Shown here: in pieces, positions 26,070 through 34,904 of the stretch | Position numbering within the stretch: the first letter of the stretch is position 1 | Layout: every line of letters starts with the position of its first letter | Origin: Mesorhizobium terrae | Lineage (GTDB): Bacteria; Pseudomonadota; Alphaproteobacteria; Rhizobiales; Rhizobiaceae | NCBI RefSeq assembly: GCF_008727715.1 | Contig: NZ_CP044218.1 | Location: 3,179,501 to 3,243,500 of the forward strand | Direction: 5' to 3' | DNA length: 64,000 nt | Program-made: the position numbers and the translations under genes | Notes under the pieces: model-generated | What the model was told of the DNA's origin: nothing | The model's input: the letters and a program-made list of their open reading frames with translations, nothing else | Database searches by the model: none

Positions 26070-27979
26070 CAGGCGTTCCACAGCCCCTTCTTCTGCAACT
26101 CCGCCATTTCGCGCGCGGCGCGTTCGCGCAGCCTGGCGTCGCGTAGAAGTTTGTCCACCGCTGCGTCGTCGGACTTGTCGGCGTAGCGGAACTCCGAGTC
26201 GGCGTAGCGGTTGATCTCCTGCATGACCATGTCCATGTCGAATGGCCCGCGCAGTTCCTCGATCATCGCTTTCTTCTCGTCATAGGCCTTGTGCATGAAG
26301 GCCTCGGGCTTTTCGAACCATTCGTCGGGAAGTTCGATGTCCATCGCCCGCATCTTGATGGCGTCGGTGACGTTCTTGATGGCGCGGCCGGTGAAGCGCG
26401 GTTCTGCTTCCTTGATCATGTGCAGATAAGTGCCGACGTCCTCCATGGTCTTGGGCGTGCCATTCTCCTTGGTGAAACGCTCGAAAACTCTTACGAGCCC
26501 GTCTTCCCGAGGTTTGGCGTGTTCGCCATAGGCTTCGGTCACGGCACGCTGGATTTCCTGCGCGGCGTAAAGCTCGTGGTCGCCGAGCGGGATCTTGTGG
26601 TTTTTGCCGGCCAAAAGCACGAAGATGTCGATGTAGTCGTCGCGGGTCTGCGGACCGTCGACCAGCCAGCGGGCGCCGGCGCGCTGGCGCAACGCGTCGT
26701 CGACGTTTTCCGGATAGTTGGAAAACATGCCGAAAGAGCAATTGCCGCGCACCACCGTGCCGGCACCGGCAAAGGCGTCCATCAAGACGCCGGTGATTTC
26801 CTGCTGGCCGGCGGAAGCCCGGTCGTCGGAGCGTTTGGCCGCCACCTGGTCGATGTCGTCGATGGTGCCGAAGCCGATGGCGCGCGGGTTCAGCACATTG
26901 TTGATGAACTGCCGGCAATTCTGGCCGGACTTGCCCTGGTAGGACGAGATCTGGTCGACACCGAAATTCTCATAGGCGAAGGGATAGCCGGCGACCTTGC
27001 AGTAATCGTTGACCAGGCCGGCGATCATCTGGATCAGCGTGGTCTTGCCGGTGCCGGGTGCGCCGTCGCCGATGAAGGTGAACAGGAAGCCGCCAAGTTC
27101 GACGAACGGGTTGAGCTCGCGGTCGAAGTCGTAGGCCATCAGCATCTTGGCCAGCTTGATCGACTGGTATTTGGCGATGTGGTTGCCGACGACTTCTTCC
27201 GGCTTCTTGAAAGTCATCACCAGCGGCTTGGCACGCTTGCCGGGAGCGACGTCGAAACCGTCGAGGATGAAATCGTCGGCGTCGATGCGGATATGCGCGT
27301 TCTCGAAGGTGCCCAGCCCGTCGAAGCGACCCTTGCGGGCGAGAAGCCCGTCGATGGTAATGCGGGCGAAGCTTTTCGCCCGCGCCAGCAGGTCGGCATC
27401 GTCCTTGGCGCCCGACAATGCCCGGTCAAGGCCGGCCACCAGCGACTTGACCGCATCCTGCGGCGTGTCGAACAGGAGATCGGGCTCGGCGATGTCGTTC
27501 GGCGCCTCGCCGTCGCTGTCGATCGACTGCGTTAGGTAGGACGCCAGCGCAAAAGCCGAAACATAGGCGGAGGCCGACAAAAGTTTCTTGAAATGGCTGG
27601 CCTCGTCGCCTTCAAGCGGCGCGCGAGCGTTCCTGGCCTGCAGGCTTTCGAGGTCGGAGCCTTCGGCGAAAATGTCGGCGACCGCCAGCGCGATCGCGAT
27701 GCCGCGGCGGGCGCGGTAAAGCAGCGTGTGCTGCGGGATCGACAGCAGCTGATCGTCCGGCCGCACGGAGGCAACCGTTCTTACCAGTTCCACCTCGCGT
27801 GTCTTGCGCACCGAGCCGGTCGAAACCGTCGAGACGAAGCGGCGACCGGTGCCGGCGAGCGCCGTGCCCTGTTCGCGGGCGGGGTCTTCCAGCACGACGA
27901 TGCGGGTGATGAAGCTCTGCGCGGTGGCGCGATGCTTTTCGATCGCCGCTTCGGAGATGGTGGTCAGGCCGGTATCCAT
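26069..27979 (-). CDS. AAA+ ATPase of an uncharacterised five-gene cluster
   Basis: A 636-residue protein. The N-terminal 290 residues are a helical non-ATPase region (HTLLYRARRGIAIALAVADIFAEG; TFENAHIRIDADDFILDGFD). The AAA+ core follows: Walker A GAPGTGKT at 306-313, Walker B GFGTIDDID at 369-377, a sensor-1-like FSNYPENVDDAL near 419-430, and a possible Arg finger RQRAGARW near 431-438. The C-terminal helical part includes EAEPRFTGRAIKNVTDAIKMR and a charged coiled tail (RDARLRERAAREMAELQKKG). The start is ATG 27979 with GGGGG upstream; a longer frame reading back into the neighbouring gene is spurious. It probably forms a hexamer remodelling a protein or membrane complex with its four cluster partners. 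Confidence 0.85.
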   Translation of the reverse strand: MDTGLTTISEAAIEKHRATAQSFITRIVVLEDPAREQGTALAGTGRRFVSTVSTGSVRKTREVELVRTVASVRPDDQLLSIPQHTLLYRARRGIAIALAVADIFAEGSDLESLQARNARAPLEGDEASHFKKLLSASAYVSAFALASYLTQSIDSDGEAPNDIAEPDLLFDTPQDAVKSLVAGLDRALSGAKDDADLLARAKSFARITIDGLLARKGRFDGLGTFENAHIRIDADDFILDGFDVAPGKRAKPLVMTFKKPEEVVGNHIAKYQSIKLAKMLMAYDFDRELNPFVELGGFLFTFIGDGAPGTGKTTLIQMIAGLVNDYCKVAGYPFAYENFGVDQISSYQGKSGQNCRQFINNVLNPRAIGFGTIDDIDQVAAKRSDDRASAGQQEITGVLMDAFAGAGTVVRGNCSFGMFSNYPENVDDALRQRAGARWLVDGPQTRDDYIDIFVLLAGKNHKIPLGDHELYAAQEIQRAVTEAYGEHAKPREDGLVRVFERFTKENGTPKTMEDVGTYLHMIKEAEPRFTGRAIKNVTDAIKMRAMDIELPDEWFEKPEAFMHKAYDEKKAMIEELRGPFDMDMVMQEINRYADSEFRYADKSDDAAVDKLLRDARLRERAAREMAELQKKGLWNA

Positions 27980-28014
27980 TCGTCCCCCGTCAAGCCGTCT
28001 GGTTCGGATGGTCG

Positions 28015-29160
28015 CTACACATCCGAAATCACCCGTCCGCCGGACAGGATATGGACCTTGTAGCCGCCGAAGATCTTCTGCGCCTCGCCGGCGGCGTAGA
28101 GCGCCTGATAGGCCTCGTGCGGCACAAGCGCGTGGTTCTCGTAGCTGGAAACGCCCTGGCGGGTCGCTTCGAGATCGTCGGTGTTGATGAAGAACTCCTG
28201 CGTGGTCTTCTCGCTGGAGAACAGGCCGCGCCGGCCGGGCTTCTCGCCCTTCGAATAGACCTCCTGGATCGTCCAGGTCAGCAGCCAGGCATTTTCGGGC
28301 TTGCGCACCTTGGCCAGCACCTCGGTGACGGTCGAATTGTTGTCGGTGATGCCGGCCGAATAGAAGGGCCCGAGCACCACGCGCCGCAGCTGTTTTGGAT
28401 GCAGTGGCTCGAAATCCTTGTCGAGATTGACGGCGATGGTCAGCGGCGCCAGCGAGTAGGACGAGTTCTTTTCGGTGAAGTCGTCGAAGCGGCGGGCAAG
28501 GTCGGGGTTGAGCAGGCCGTCGACGGGCAGCGGTATCTCGACCTTCTCGTTCAGGCGTCCGTCCTTGTCGACCAGCTGGCGCACGATGCCGTCGGAGGAA
28601 TCCTCGACGGTCGCCATATAGATCAGCGGCAAATTGGCGGTGCCGTCGAAGCTTGCCCAATGCACGAGATAATAGGGCAGGCCGGATTTCGGATTGACCG
28701 AGACCTTGGCGGTCTGCGCCAGGGAGAAGGGCGCGAAGGTCTCGCCGCTCTTGATGTCTTCCAGGTAAAGCCGCTCGGCCATCGACTTCTGGAGCGCTGC
28801 CGGAAACTCCTTGTGGCGCAGGATGAAGTCGGCCATCTCGGCGCGCAGTTCGCGGGCCGAGGGGATCGTCGCCAGCCGGCTATCGGCCTGCCGGCGGTCG
28901 TTTTCCAGTTCGAGCAGGTTCTGGAACACCGGATAGCCGCTTTCGGCGCGCGAGATCTTGAACGTCTCCATGAAGCCCAGCCGGTTGCGCCAGCAGGTGA
29001 AGGATTTGTCGAGCCGGGCGATGTATTCGGCGACGATCTTGGCGACGATGCCGTGCCGGTAGAGCGGCGAGCGGTCGTCGCGCATGAAGATTTCCAGCCC
29101 CGACAGGGCGGCCGTGATGGCCGAGAAATAGCGCTCGGCCGCTTCGGTCTCGACGGTCAT
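28015..29160 (-). CDS. Conserved protein of the AAA+ cluster, function unknown
   Basis: A 381-residue soluble protein, no signal peptide. N-terminal half is helical (AERYFSAITAALSGLEIFMRDD; YIARLDKSFTCWRNRLGFMETFK); the C-terminal half is strand-rich (YYLVHWASFDGTANLPLIYMATVED; QLRRVVLGPFYSAGITDNNS; AWLLTWTIQEVYSKGEK). It ends with YKVHILSGGRVISDV. The gene lies 88 bp after the coiled-coil gene and 35 bp before the ATPase gene, all on one strand. I do not recognise the family. Presumably a dedicated partner of the ATPase. Confidence 0.7.
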   Translation of the reverse strand: MTVETEAAERYFSAITAALSGLEIFMRDDRSPLYRHGIVAKIVAEYIARLDKSFTCWRNRLGFMETFKISRAESGYPVFQNLLELENDRRQADSRLATIPSARELRAEMADFILRHKEFPAALQKSMAERLYLEDIKSGETFAPFSLAQTAKVSVNPKSGLPYYLVHWASFDGTANLPLIYMATVEDSSDGIVRQLVDKDGRLNEKVEIPLPVDGLLNPDLARRFDDFTEKNSSYSLAPLTIAVNLDKDFEPLHPKQLRRVVLGPFYSAGITDNNSTVTEVLAKVRKPENAWLLTWTIQEVYSKGEKPGRRGLFSSEKTTQEFFINTDDLEATRQGVSSYENHALVPHEAYQALYAAGEAQKIFGGYKVHILSGGRVISDV

Positions 29161-29248
29161 GGCTTTACTCCCTTCCAGGCGAAGGGATGGCGGCTATGGG
29201 GGCGATCGGAAGAAGGCATTGAATGCGGACAGTCCTGTCGTGTCGTGG

Positions 29249-30337
29249 TCAGGACTGCACGTAGTTCGCGGCGTTGTGCTTCTTCATCACATCCTCGAAG
29301 CGGCGCGAAAAGGCATCGTCGGCCAGCTTCTTGCGGCGCTGGATGTCGGCGGTCGCCACCATGTTCTTCTCATGCATCTCGAGCAGGTCGCCAATGTGTT
29401 TTTGCGCGGCGGCGCCGATGCCGGCCATGGTCTCCTCAGCCGTGGTGTCGACCTGCGAGCCCAGTGTGTTGATCTTGTGGGCGACATCCTGCTGGGCGGC
29501 TGTCTTCAGCGAATCCTCCAGCGCCTTGTAGAGCACGATACGCTGCTCGGTATCGATGGTCAGCTTGTTGATCAGCGTCGACTGCGCGGCGATCTGGTTG
29601 TTGAGCGAATCCACGAAGGTCTGGAACATGGACGTGTAGCGCTCCAGCGTCTGGCTGGCCGCCAGCAATTCCTGCTCCTTGGCCTGGCGCTCGTTGTATT
29701 CGGTGGCCAGTTTGGAGCGCTCGCTCTCCAGCGCGGTGCGATCCTTCTGGCTGGTCGAGGCGGCAATCCTGTTCTCGACGTCGAGCAGCATCGGGTTCAG
29801 TTCCATGATGCGCTTCTGCACGGCTTCCAGCTCGGTCATGGTCGCCTTGCGGCGCTCGATCACCTGCGAAAGGCTGGCCTCGGAGGTCTTGTAGCGTTGG
29901 TCGAGCACCTGCTTCTGCGCCTTCAGGATGCCGACGATGGTGTCGGACTTGGCCAGCAGTTCCTGCAGGTTGCCGGCCAGCGACATGTTGCGCACGCGGT
30001 CGGTGCGCAGGCGTTGCTTCTTCTGGGCCGAGAAGATGCCGACGAAGTTTTCCCAGCCGGTGTAGTTTTTCATGCTCTCGAATTCGGCGCCGAACACGTT
30101 GGTGGCGTCCTCGAGGCCGATGATGAGGTCGGCGATGTTGGCTTCCATCGTCTTTTGCTGTTTCAGCACGTCGTCGATGCGGGCGTTCTCGATGTCGAAA
30201 TTGGCATCGCCGATCTTCTTGTCGGCCTTGGCGAGCGTGTCGAGCACGCTACCGGACTGCTCGATCTTGGAGCGCATCTCCTCGACGACCTGCTTGGTCT
30301 TGGCAATCTCGGTGTCGAAATTCTGCAATGTCGCCAT
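29249..30337 (-). CDS. Coiled-coil protein, first gene of the AAA+ cluster (distant TelA resemblance possible)
   Basis: A 362-residue, almost wholly alpha-helical, charged protein without signal peptide. Heptad-rich stretches run from LQNFDTEIAKTKQVVEEM through NLQELLAKSDTIVGILKA, RKATMTELEAVQKRIMEL and LESERSKLATEYNERQAKE. A conserved-looking block is MKNYTGWENFVGIFSAQKKQ. Its layout recalls TelA-type toxic-anion-resistance proteins, which are also helical and soluble, but I see no decisive motif. The start at ATG 30337 has GGGGG 4-5 nt upstream. It heads the operon and is separated from the next gene by 88 bp, the largest gap within the cluster. Confidence 0.75.
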   Translation of the reverse strand: MATLQNFDTEIAKTKQVVEEMRSKIEQSGSVLDTLAKADKKIGDANFDIENARIDDVLKQQKTMEANIADLIIGLEDATNVFGAEFESMKNYTGWENFVGIFSAQKKQRLRTDRVRNMSLAGNLQELLAKSDTIVGILKAQKQVLDQRYKTSEASLSQVIERRKATMTELEAVQKRIMELNPMLLDVENRIAASTSQKDRTALESERSKLATEYNERQAKEQELLAASQTLERYTSMFQTFVDSLNNQIAAQSTLINKLTIDTEQRIVLYKALEDSLKTAAQQDVAHKINTLGSQVDTTAEETMAGIGAAAQKHIGDLLEMHEKNMVATADIQRRKKLADDAFSRRFEDVMKKHNAANYVQS

Positions 30338-30388
30338 CGGGTCCCCCTAGCGGTGTCAACACGGACCTGCACGCGACAGGTTGCGGCG

Positions 30389-30416
30389 AATATATGGGGG
30401 GCGATTGGCGATTGAA
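30389..30416 (-). promoter_or_regulatory. Possible promoter of the AAA+ cluster
   Basis: Minus-strand TTCAAT (30416-30411), a 16-bp spacer and TATATT (30394-30389) lie about 50 bp before the coiled-coil gene, in an otherwise GC-rich gap. Confidence 0.4.
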
Positions 30417-30475
30417 AGACAGGCCAGGCGCTTTCGCCGCAATGCGGCCGATGTCGGTGGTCTTTCGTTCGCCGC

Positions 30476-30871
30476 TTACGGCTTGGGGTCGGCCTTGAGA
30501 TAGGCGATCACATTGGCGATGTCGGCATCGTCCTTGAGCCCGGCGAAGCCCATCTTGTTGCCCGGCACCTTCGCCTTCGGCGCGCGCAGATAGTCGGTCA
30601 GGGTTGCTTCGCTCCAGACAAGACCGCCACCGCCGGCGTCTTTCATGGCCTGCGAATACCGTGACAGATAGCTCGGCGCGCTGCCGGCGGCGCGGCCGAT
30701 GACGCCCAAGAGATGCGGGCCGACCCTGTCCTGCTCGGAGGTGGCGTCGTGGCAGGCCATGCAGCGGGTGAAGACCTTCTTGCCGGCCGCTGCGTCGCCT
30801 CCGGCGAAGGAAGGCATGGAGATCAGCACGGAAATCAATGCGATGGCTGGGCCGAGCGCCTGGCGGGTCAT
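30476..30871 (-). CDS. Periplasmic class I cytochrome c
   Basis: A 131-residue exported cytochrome. Signal peptide at residues 1-24 (ALGPAIALISVLISMPSFAGG). The haem motif is CMACH near residue 38, and the distal Met is in PGNKMGFAGL near residue 105, giving a His/Met c2-like haem. Length and DYLRAPKAKVPGNKM are typical of rhizobial cytochrome c2/c552-like carriers. It could shuttle electrons from the bc1 complex (petABC lies 28 kb away) to an oxidase. It follows the thymidine kinase gene on the same strand, 72 bp apart. Confidence 0.92.
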   Translation of the reverse strand: MTRQALGPAIALISVLISMPSFAGGDAAAGKKVFTRCMACHDATSEQDRVGPHLLGVIGRAAGSAPSYLSRYSQAMKDAGGGGLVWSEATLTDYLRAPKAKVPGNKMGFAGLKDDADIANVIAYLKADPKP

Positions 30872-30943
30872 GGGTCTTCCTCGGATCGGTTGGCCAACCG
30901 TATCAGCGTCGTGTTGCGGCGGCCAGAGTCCCGTTCGCCGCGG

Positions 30944-31555
30944 TCAGGGCCGCGTGAAGCCGATGAAGTCGTCCGGCTGGGCACGCCCCATCTCGTCCTC
31001 CCAGTGGCGACGGCAGAGCGACACGTAGATGTCCTTGCCGATGGCGACCTGTTCGCCCTGCTTGGCGACCTTGCCGTCGGGGCCGAGCCGCACGACCATC
31101 GTCGCCTTGCGCCCGCAGCGGCAGATGGTGCGCACCTCGCGCAGATCGTCGGCGAGCGCGAGGAGGGCGCGCGAACCGGTGAAAAGATTGCCCTGGAAAT
31201 CGGTGCGCAGGCCATAACACATCACGGGGATGCCCAGCCGGTCGGCAACGCGGGCCAATTGCCAGACCTGCGCTTCCTCGAGGAACTGCGCCTCGTCGAC
31301 GAAGACGCAATGGACGGTGGTGTGCTCGTGGTGTTCGGCGATGCGGGCATAAAGGTCGTCGCCGTCGCGGAACATTTCTGCCTCGGCTTCGAGCCCGATG
31401 CGCGACGAGATCTGCCCGGTGTCGCCCTTGCGGTAATGGCCGGCGACGAACAGCATCGTCGTCATGCCGCTTTCGCGATAGTTGTAGGATGCCTGCAAGA
31501 GCATGGTCGTCTTGCCGGCATTCATGGTGGCGTAGTTGAAATAGAGCTTTGCCAT
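30944..31555 (-). CDS. tdk: Thymidine kinase
   Basis: Salvage phosphorylation of thymidine. 203 residues, type II (bacterial/TK1-like). P-loop in YATMNAGKTTMLLQ near residue 9, Walker B-like CVFVDEAQFLEE near residue 83, and zinc-site cysteines in CRCGRK and LCRRHW. YGLRTDFQGNLFTGS is the conserved substrate segment. It starts at ATG 31555, and the cytochrome c gene follows on the same strand. Divergent from choX with a 207-bp gap. Confidence 0.96.
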   Translation of the reverse strand: MAKLYFNYATMNAGKTTMLLQASYNYRESGMTTMLFVAGHYRKGDTGQISSRIGLEAEAEMFRDGDDLYARIAEHHEHTTVHCVFVDEAQFLEEAQVWQLARVADRLGIPVMCYGLRTDFQGNLFTGSRALLALADDLREVRTICRCGRKATMVVRLGPDGKVAKQGEQVAIGKDIYVSLCRRHWEDEMGRAQPDDFIGFTRP

Positions 31556-31762
31556 GGCCCTTTATGCAGAAGTTGTACGCGGCTGCGAGGGGCGCTTTTC
31601 GGCCGTCCACCAAAAAAGCTTAGCCGTGTCGCTGATCGGCCAATGCGCGCCGTCAATCGTATCTCGTGGTGCTTGAAACGGCACAAGAATGGTGTTTGGC
31701 TGACATAACAAGGCCAGGCGTCGGATTCCGCTTCGCCGAACAGACACAATGGGAGAAAGTTC

Positions 31763-32698
31763 ATGTCGCGTATGAAGTCTTTCGTCGCAGGAATGAGCCT
31801 TGCGGCCTTCCTGGCTACCGGTACGGCTTTCGCCGGGGATGCGGAGAGCTGCAAGAAGGTCCGTCTGTCGGATGTGGGCTGGACCGACATCCAGGCAACC
31901 ACGGGCGTGGCCTCCGTGCTGTTGACCGCGCTCGGTTATCAGCCCGAGGTCATCCAGCTTTCGGTGCCGGTCACCTATGCATCGCTGAAGAACAAGGATC
32001 TCGACGTCTTCCTCGGCAACTGGATGCCGTCGATGACCAACGACATCAAGGACTACACCGCCGAAGGCTCCGTCGAAACGATCAGCCAGAACCTCACCGG
32101 CGCCGGCTACGGCATCGTCGTGCCGTCCTATGTCGCCGACGCCGGCGTCAAGACGCTGACCGATCTCGGCAAGTTCAAGGACAAGTTCGAGGGCAAGATC
32201 TACGGCATCGAGGCCGGCAATGACGGCAACCGTATCATCCTCGACATGATCAAGAACCCCGCCGACAATCTGCAGGGCTTCGAGCTGGTCGAGTCCTCTG
32301 AAGCCGGCATGCTGACCCAGGCCGAGCAGTCGATGAAGGACAACAAGTGGATCGCCTTCCTCGGCTGGACGCCGCATCCGGTGATGGGCGCCATGAAGAT
32401 CACCTATCTCGACGGCATGGGCAATTCCGGCTTTGGCGCCGCCACCGTCTCCACCAACGTGCGCAAGGGTTACCTTCAGGAGTGCCCGAATGCCGGCGCC
32501 TTCATCAAGAACCTGAAGTTCAATCTGGATATGGAAGGCCAGATGATGGACTCGATCCTGAAGGGCAGCGATGCCAACAAGACCGCGACCGAATGGCTGA
32601 AGAAGAACCCCGACGCGGTCAAGCCTTGGCTCACTGGCGTGACCGCCTTCGACGGTAGCGACGCGGCTGCGGCCGTGAAGACTGCGATCGGCGGCTGA
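31763..32698 (+). CDS. choX: Choline ABC transporter, periplasmic choline-binding protein
   Basis: A 311-residue periplasmic receptor for choline (and weakly acetylcholine). Signal peptide at residues 1-24 (SFVAGMSLAAFLATGTAFAG). Ligand-box aromatic segments typical of OpuAC/ChoX are present: VGWTDIQATTG, LDVFLGNWMPSM, YGIEAGNDGNR and FLGWTPHPVMGAM. It is followed by the permease and ATPase genes in the order choX-choW-choV. A hairpin with a T-run separates choX from choW, likely giving more receptor than membrane components. Choline taken up can feed glycine betaine synthesis. Confidence 0.94.
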   Translation: MSRMKSFVAGMSLAAFLATGTAFAGDAESCKKVRLSDVGWTDIQATTGVASVLLTALGYQPEVIQLSVPVTYASLKNKDLDVFLGNWMPSMTNDIKDYTAEGSVETISQNLTGAGYGIVVPSYVADAGVKTLTDLGKFKDKFEGKIYGIEAGNDGNRIILDMIKNPADNLQGFELVESSEAGMLTQAEQSMKDNKWIAFLGWTPHPVMGAMKITYLDGMGNSGFGAATVSTNVRKGYLQECPNAGAFIKNLKFNLDMEGQMMDSILKGSDANKTATEWLKKNPDAVKPWLTGVTAFDGSDAAAAVKTAIGG

Positions 32699-32724
32699 CC
32701 GATCTCGCCCCTGGCGGGCGACGC

Positions 32725-32760
32725 AAAGGGGGCAGCCGCCCGGCCGGGGGCTGCCCTTTT
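32725..32760 (+). terminator. Intra-operon hairpin between choX and choW
   Basis: GGGCAGCC pairs with GGCTGCCC around CCCGGCC-rich loop sequence, followed by TTTT. Position and strength suggest partial termination, raising the receptor-to-permease ratio. Confidence 0.7.
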
Positions 32761-32823
32761 CCATATCCTGTGACAAGATGATCGTTCGTGCGGGGCGGAC
32801 GGCGGCGCGAGATGGGAGGGCAG

Positions 32824-33678
32824 ATGGATCCGGTTTCAAACTTCCTGGTGACCTGGAAGATACCGATCGGCGCGTGGGGCAAGGCGTTCTTCACCTTCCT
32901 CACGGATAACTTCAACAGCATTTTCCGCGGCTTTTCGAACGGGCTGAACACGCTGCTCGACAGCATCGTGAGCCTGCTGCTGGTCATGCCGCCGGTCCTC
33001 GTCGTGCTGTTGATCGCGCTGCTCGCCTGGTGGCTGCAGCGCTCGAAGGTGCTGGCCATCGGCGTGTTCCTCGGCCTGCTCTTCATCATCAACCAGGGCC
33101 TATGGAAGCAAACCGTGCAGACGCTAGTTCTGGTGGTTGCCGCGGCTGCCGCCTCGATGGCGATCGGCGTGCCGCTCGGCATCTGGGCCGCGCACAAGCC
33201 GAAGGTCTACAAGGTGATGCTGCCGGTGCTCGACCTGATGCAGACATTGCCGACCTTCGTCTACCTGATCCCGGTGCTCACCCTGTTCGGCCTCGGCAAC
33301 GCGCCTGGCCTGATCGTCACCATCATCTTCGTCATCCCGACTGCGGTGCGCCTGACCCATCTCGGCGTCACCTCGGTGCCGACCTCGATCATCGAGGCCG
33401 GCCAGGCCTTCGGCGCCACTAAGCGGCAATTGTTATGGAAGGTCGAGCTGCCGGCGGCGCTGCCGACCATCATGGCGGGCCTGACCCAGTGCATCATGCT
33501 GTCGCTGTCGATGGTGGTGTTCGCCGCGCTGATCGGCGCCGGCGGTCTCGGTACTGAAATCAACCGGGCGCTCGGCTCGCGCAGGATCGACCTCGGTCTT
33601 GAGGCCGGCCTTGCCATCGTGGTGCTGGCCATCGTGCTCGACCGCATGACGCGCATTGGCGTGGGAGGCAAGAAATGA
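32824..33678 (+). CDS. choW: Choline ABC transporter permease
   Basis: A 284-residue inner-membrane permease of the ProW/OpuAB family with about six to seven helices. The EAA-like loop is seen in IEAGQAFGATKRQLLWKVELPAALPTIMAGL, contacting ChoV. LPVLDLMQTLPTFVYLIPVLTLFGLGNAPG is the family's core helix region. The start is ATG 32824 because GGGAGGG lies just upstream; the frame open from 32788 has no better site. Its stop overlaps choV by 4 bp. Confidence 0.93.
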   Translation: MDPVSNFLVTWKIPIGAWGKAFFTFLTDNFNSIFRGFSNGLNTLLDSIVSLLLVMPPVLVVLLIALLAWWLQRSKVLAIGVFLGLLFIINQGLWKQTVQTLVLVVAAAAASMAIGVPLGIWAAHKPKVYKVMLPVLDLMQTLPTFVYLIPVLTLFGLGNAPGLIVTIIFVIPTAVRLTHLGVTSVPTSIIEAGQAFGATKRQLLWKVELPAALPTIMAGLTQCIMLSLSMVVFAALIGAGGLGTEINRALGSRRIDLGLEAGLAIVVLAIVLDRMTRIGVGGKK

Positions 33679-34856
33679 GCGTCGCCGTCGATTTCAGGAA
33701 TGTCGATATCGTGTTCGGTCCGGACACGGCCGACGCGCTGGCAATGGTCGACAAGGGAGCGACCCGCGCCGAAATCCTCGAGCAAACCGGCAACGTGCTG
33801 GGCTGCGCGGGCGCCAACCTCACCGTCAACGAGGGCGAGATTTCGGTGCTGATGGGCCTGTCCGGTTCGGGCAAGTCGACCTTGTTGCGCGCCGTCAACC
33901 GGCTCAACATCGTCAGCCGCGGCCAGGTCATGGTCAAGAACGGCGACGGCATGGTCGACGTCGTCTCCTGCGACGAGGCGACGCTTCGGCAGCTGCGCCA
34001 GCATCAGGTCGCCATGGTGTTCCAGCAATTCGGCCTGCTGCCCTGGCGCACGGTCGAGGAAAATGTCGGCCTCGGCCTCGAACTCGCCGGCGTGCCGGAC
34101 GCCGAGCGCAAGACCCGGGTCGACAAGCAGCTGAAGCTCGTCAACCTCGACCCGTGGTCGAAGAAATACGCGCATGAACTGTCGGGCGGCATGCAGCAGC
34201 GCGTCGGCCTGGCGCGTGCCTTCGCCACCGAAGCGCCGATCCTGCTGATGGACGAGCCGTTTTCGGCGCTCGATCCGCTGATCCGCACCAAGCTGCAGGA
34301 TGAGCTTCTGCAGCTGCAGAAGACGCTGAAGAAGACCATCATCTTCGTCAGCCACGACCTCGAAGAGGCGCTGAAGATCGGCAACACGATCACCATCATG
34401 GAGGGCGGGCGCATCGTGCAGTCCGGCGCGCCGGAGGACATCGTACTGCGGCCCGCCAACGACTATGTCCGCGACTTCATTGCCAATGTGAACCCGCTCT
34501 CGGTGCTCACCGCCTGGAACGTCATGCGCGACCGTCGCGATCTCGAACAGGCCGAGGAAGGCTGGATCTGGCTTGACCGGCGCAAGACCACGCGTTTCAA
34601 GATCGACGAGCATGGCCTGGTCGCCGCCGCCGAGCGCGACGGCAAGCCGGCGGTATGGGTTTCCTGCACCGAGGTCGAGCGCCAGCCCGACGAGGCGGCG
34701 CAGGTGTTCTGGGCAACGCCCGGCACGCCGCTCAAGACCGTGATGCTGGCCATGCACCGCTCGCAAACGGCTCCGGTGGCGCTGTTCGACGACCAGTCGC
34801 GCTTCGTCGGCGCCATCGGCATTCGCGATGTTCTCTCGGCGGTTCTGCGCCGATAG
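33675..34856 (+). CDS. choV: Choline ABC transporter ATP-binding protein
   Basis: A 393-residue ATPase of the ProV/OpuAA family. Walker A GLSGSGKST near residue 62, Q-loop VFQQFGLLPWRTV, signature LSGGMQQRVGLARA, Walker B ILLMDEPFSALD, switch His in FVSHDLEEAL. The C-terminal 100 residues are CBS-like (AAQVFWATPGTPLKTVMLAM...FVGAIGIRDVLSAVLRR), as in osmolyte transporters, where they respond to ionic strength. Its ATG overlaps the choW stop (ATGA), so the two are coupled. Confidence 0.94.
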   Translation: MSVAVDFRNVDIVFGPDTADALAMVDKGATRAEILEQTGNVLGCAGANLTVNEGEISVLMGLSGSGKSTLLRAVNRLNIVSRGQVMVKNGDGMVDVVSCDEATLRQLRQHQVAMVFQQFGLLPWRTVEENVGLGLELAGVPDAERKTRVDKQLKLVNLDPWSKKYAHELSGGMQQRVGLARAFATEAPILLMDEPFSALDPLIRTKLQDELLQLQKTLKKTIIFVSHDLEEALKIGNTITIMEGGRIVQSGAPEDIVLRPANDYVRDFIANVNPLSVLTAWNVMRDRRDLEQAEEGWIWLDRRKTTRFKIDEHGLVAAAERDGKPAVWVSCTEVERQPDEAAQVFWATPGTPLKTVMLAMHRSQTAPVALFDDQSRFVGAIGIRDVLSAVLRR

Positions 34857-34904
34857 GTTCGTGTCTTTCCGGACCGGTGTGCCGAACGAACGCAAGGGAT
34901 TGGC

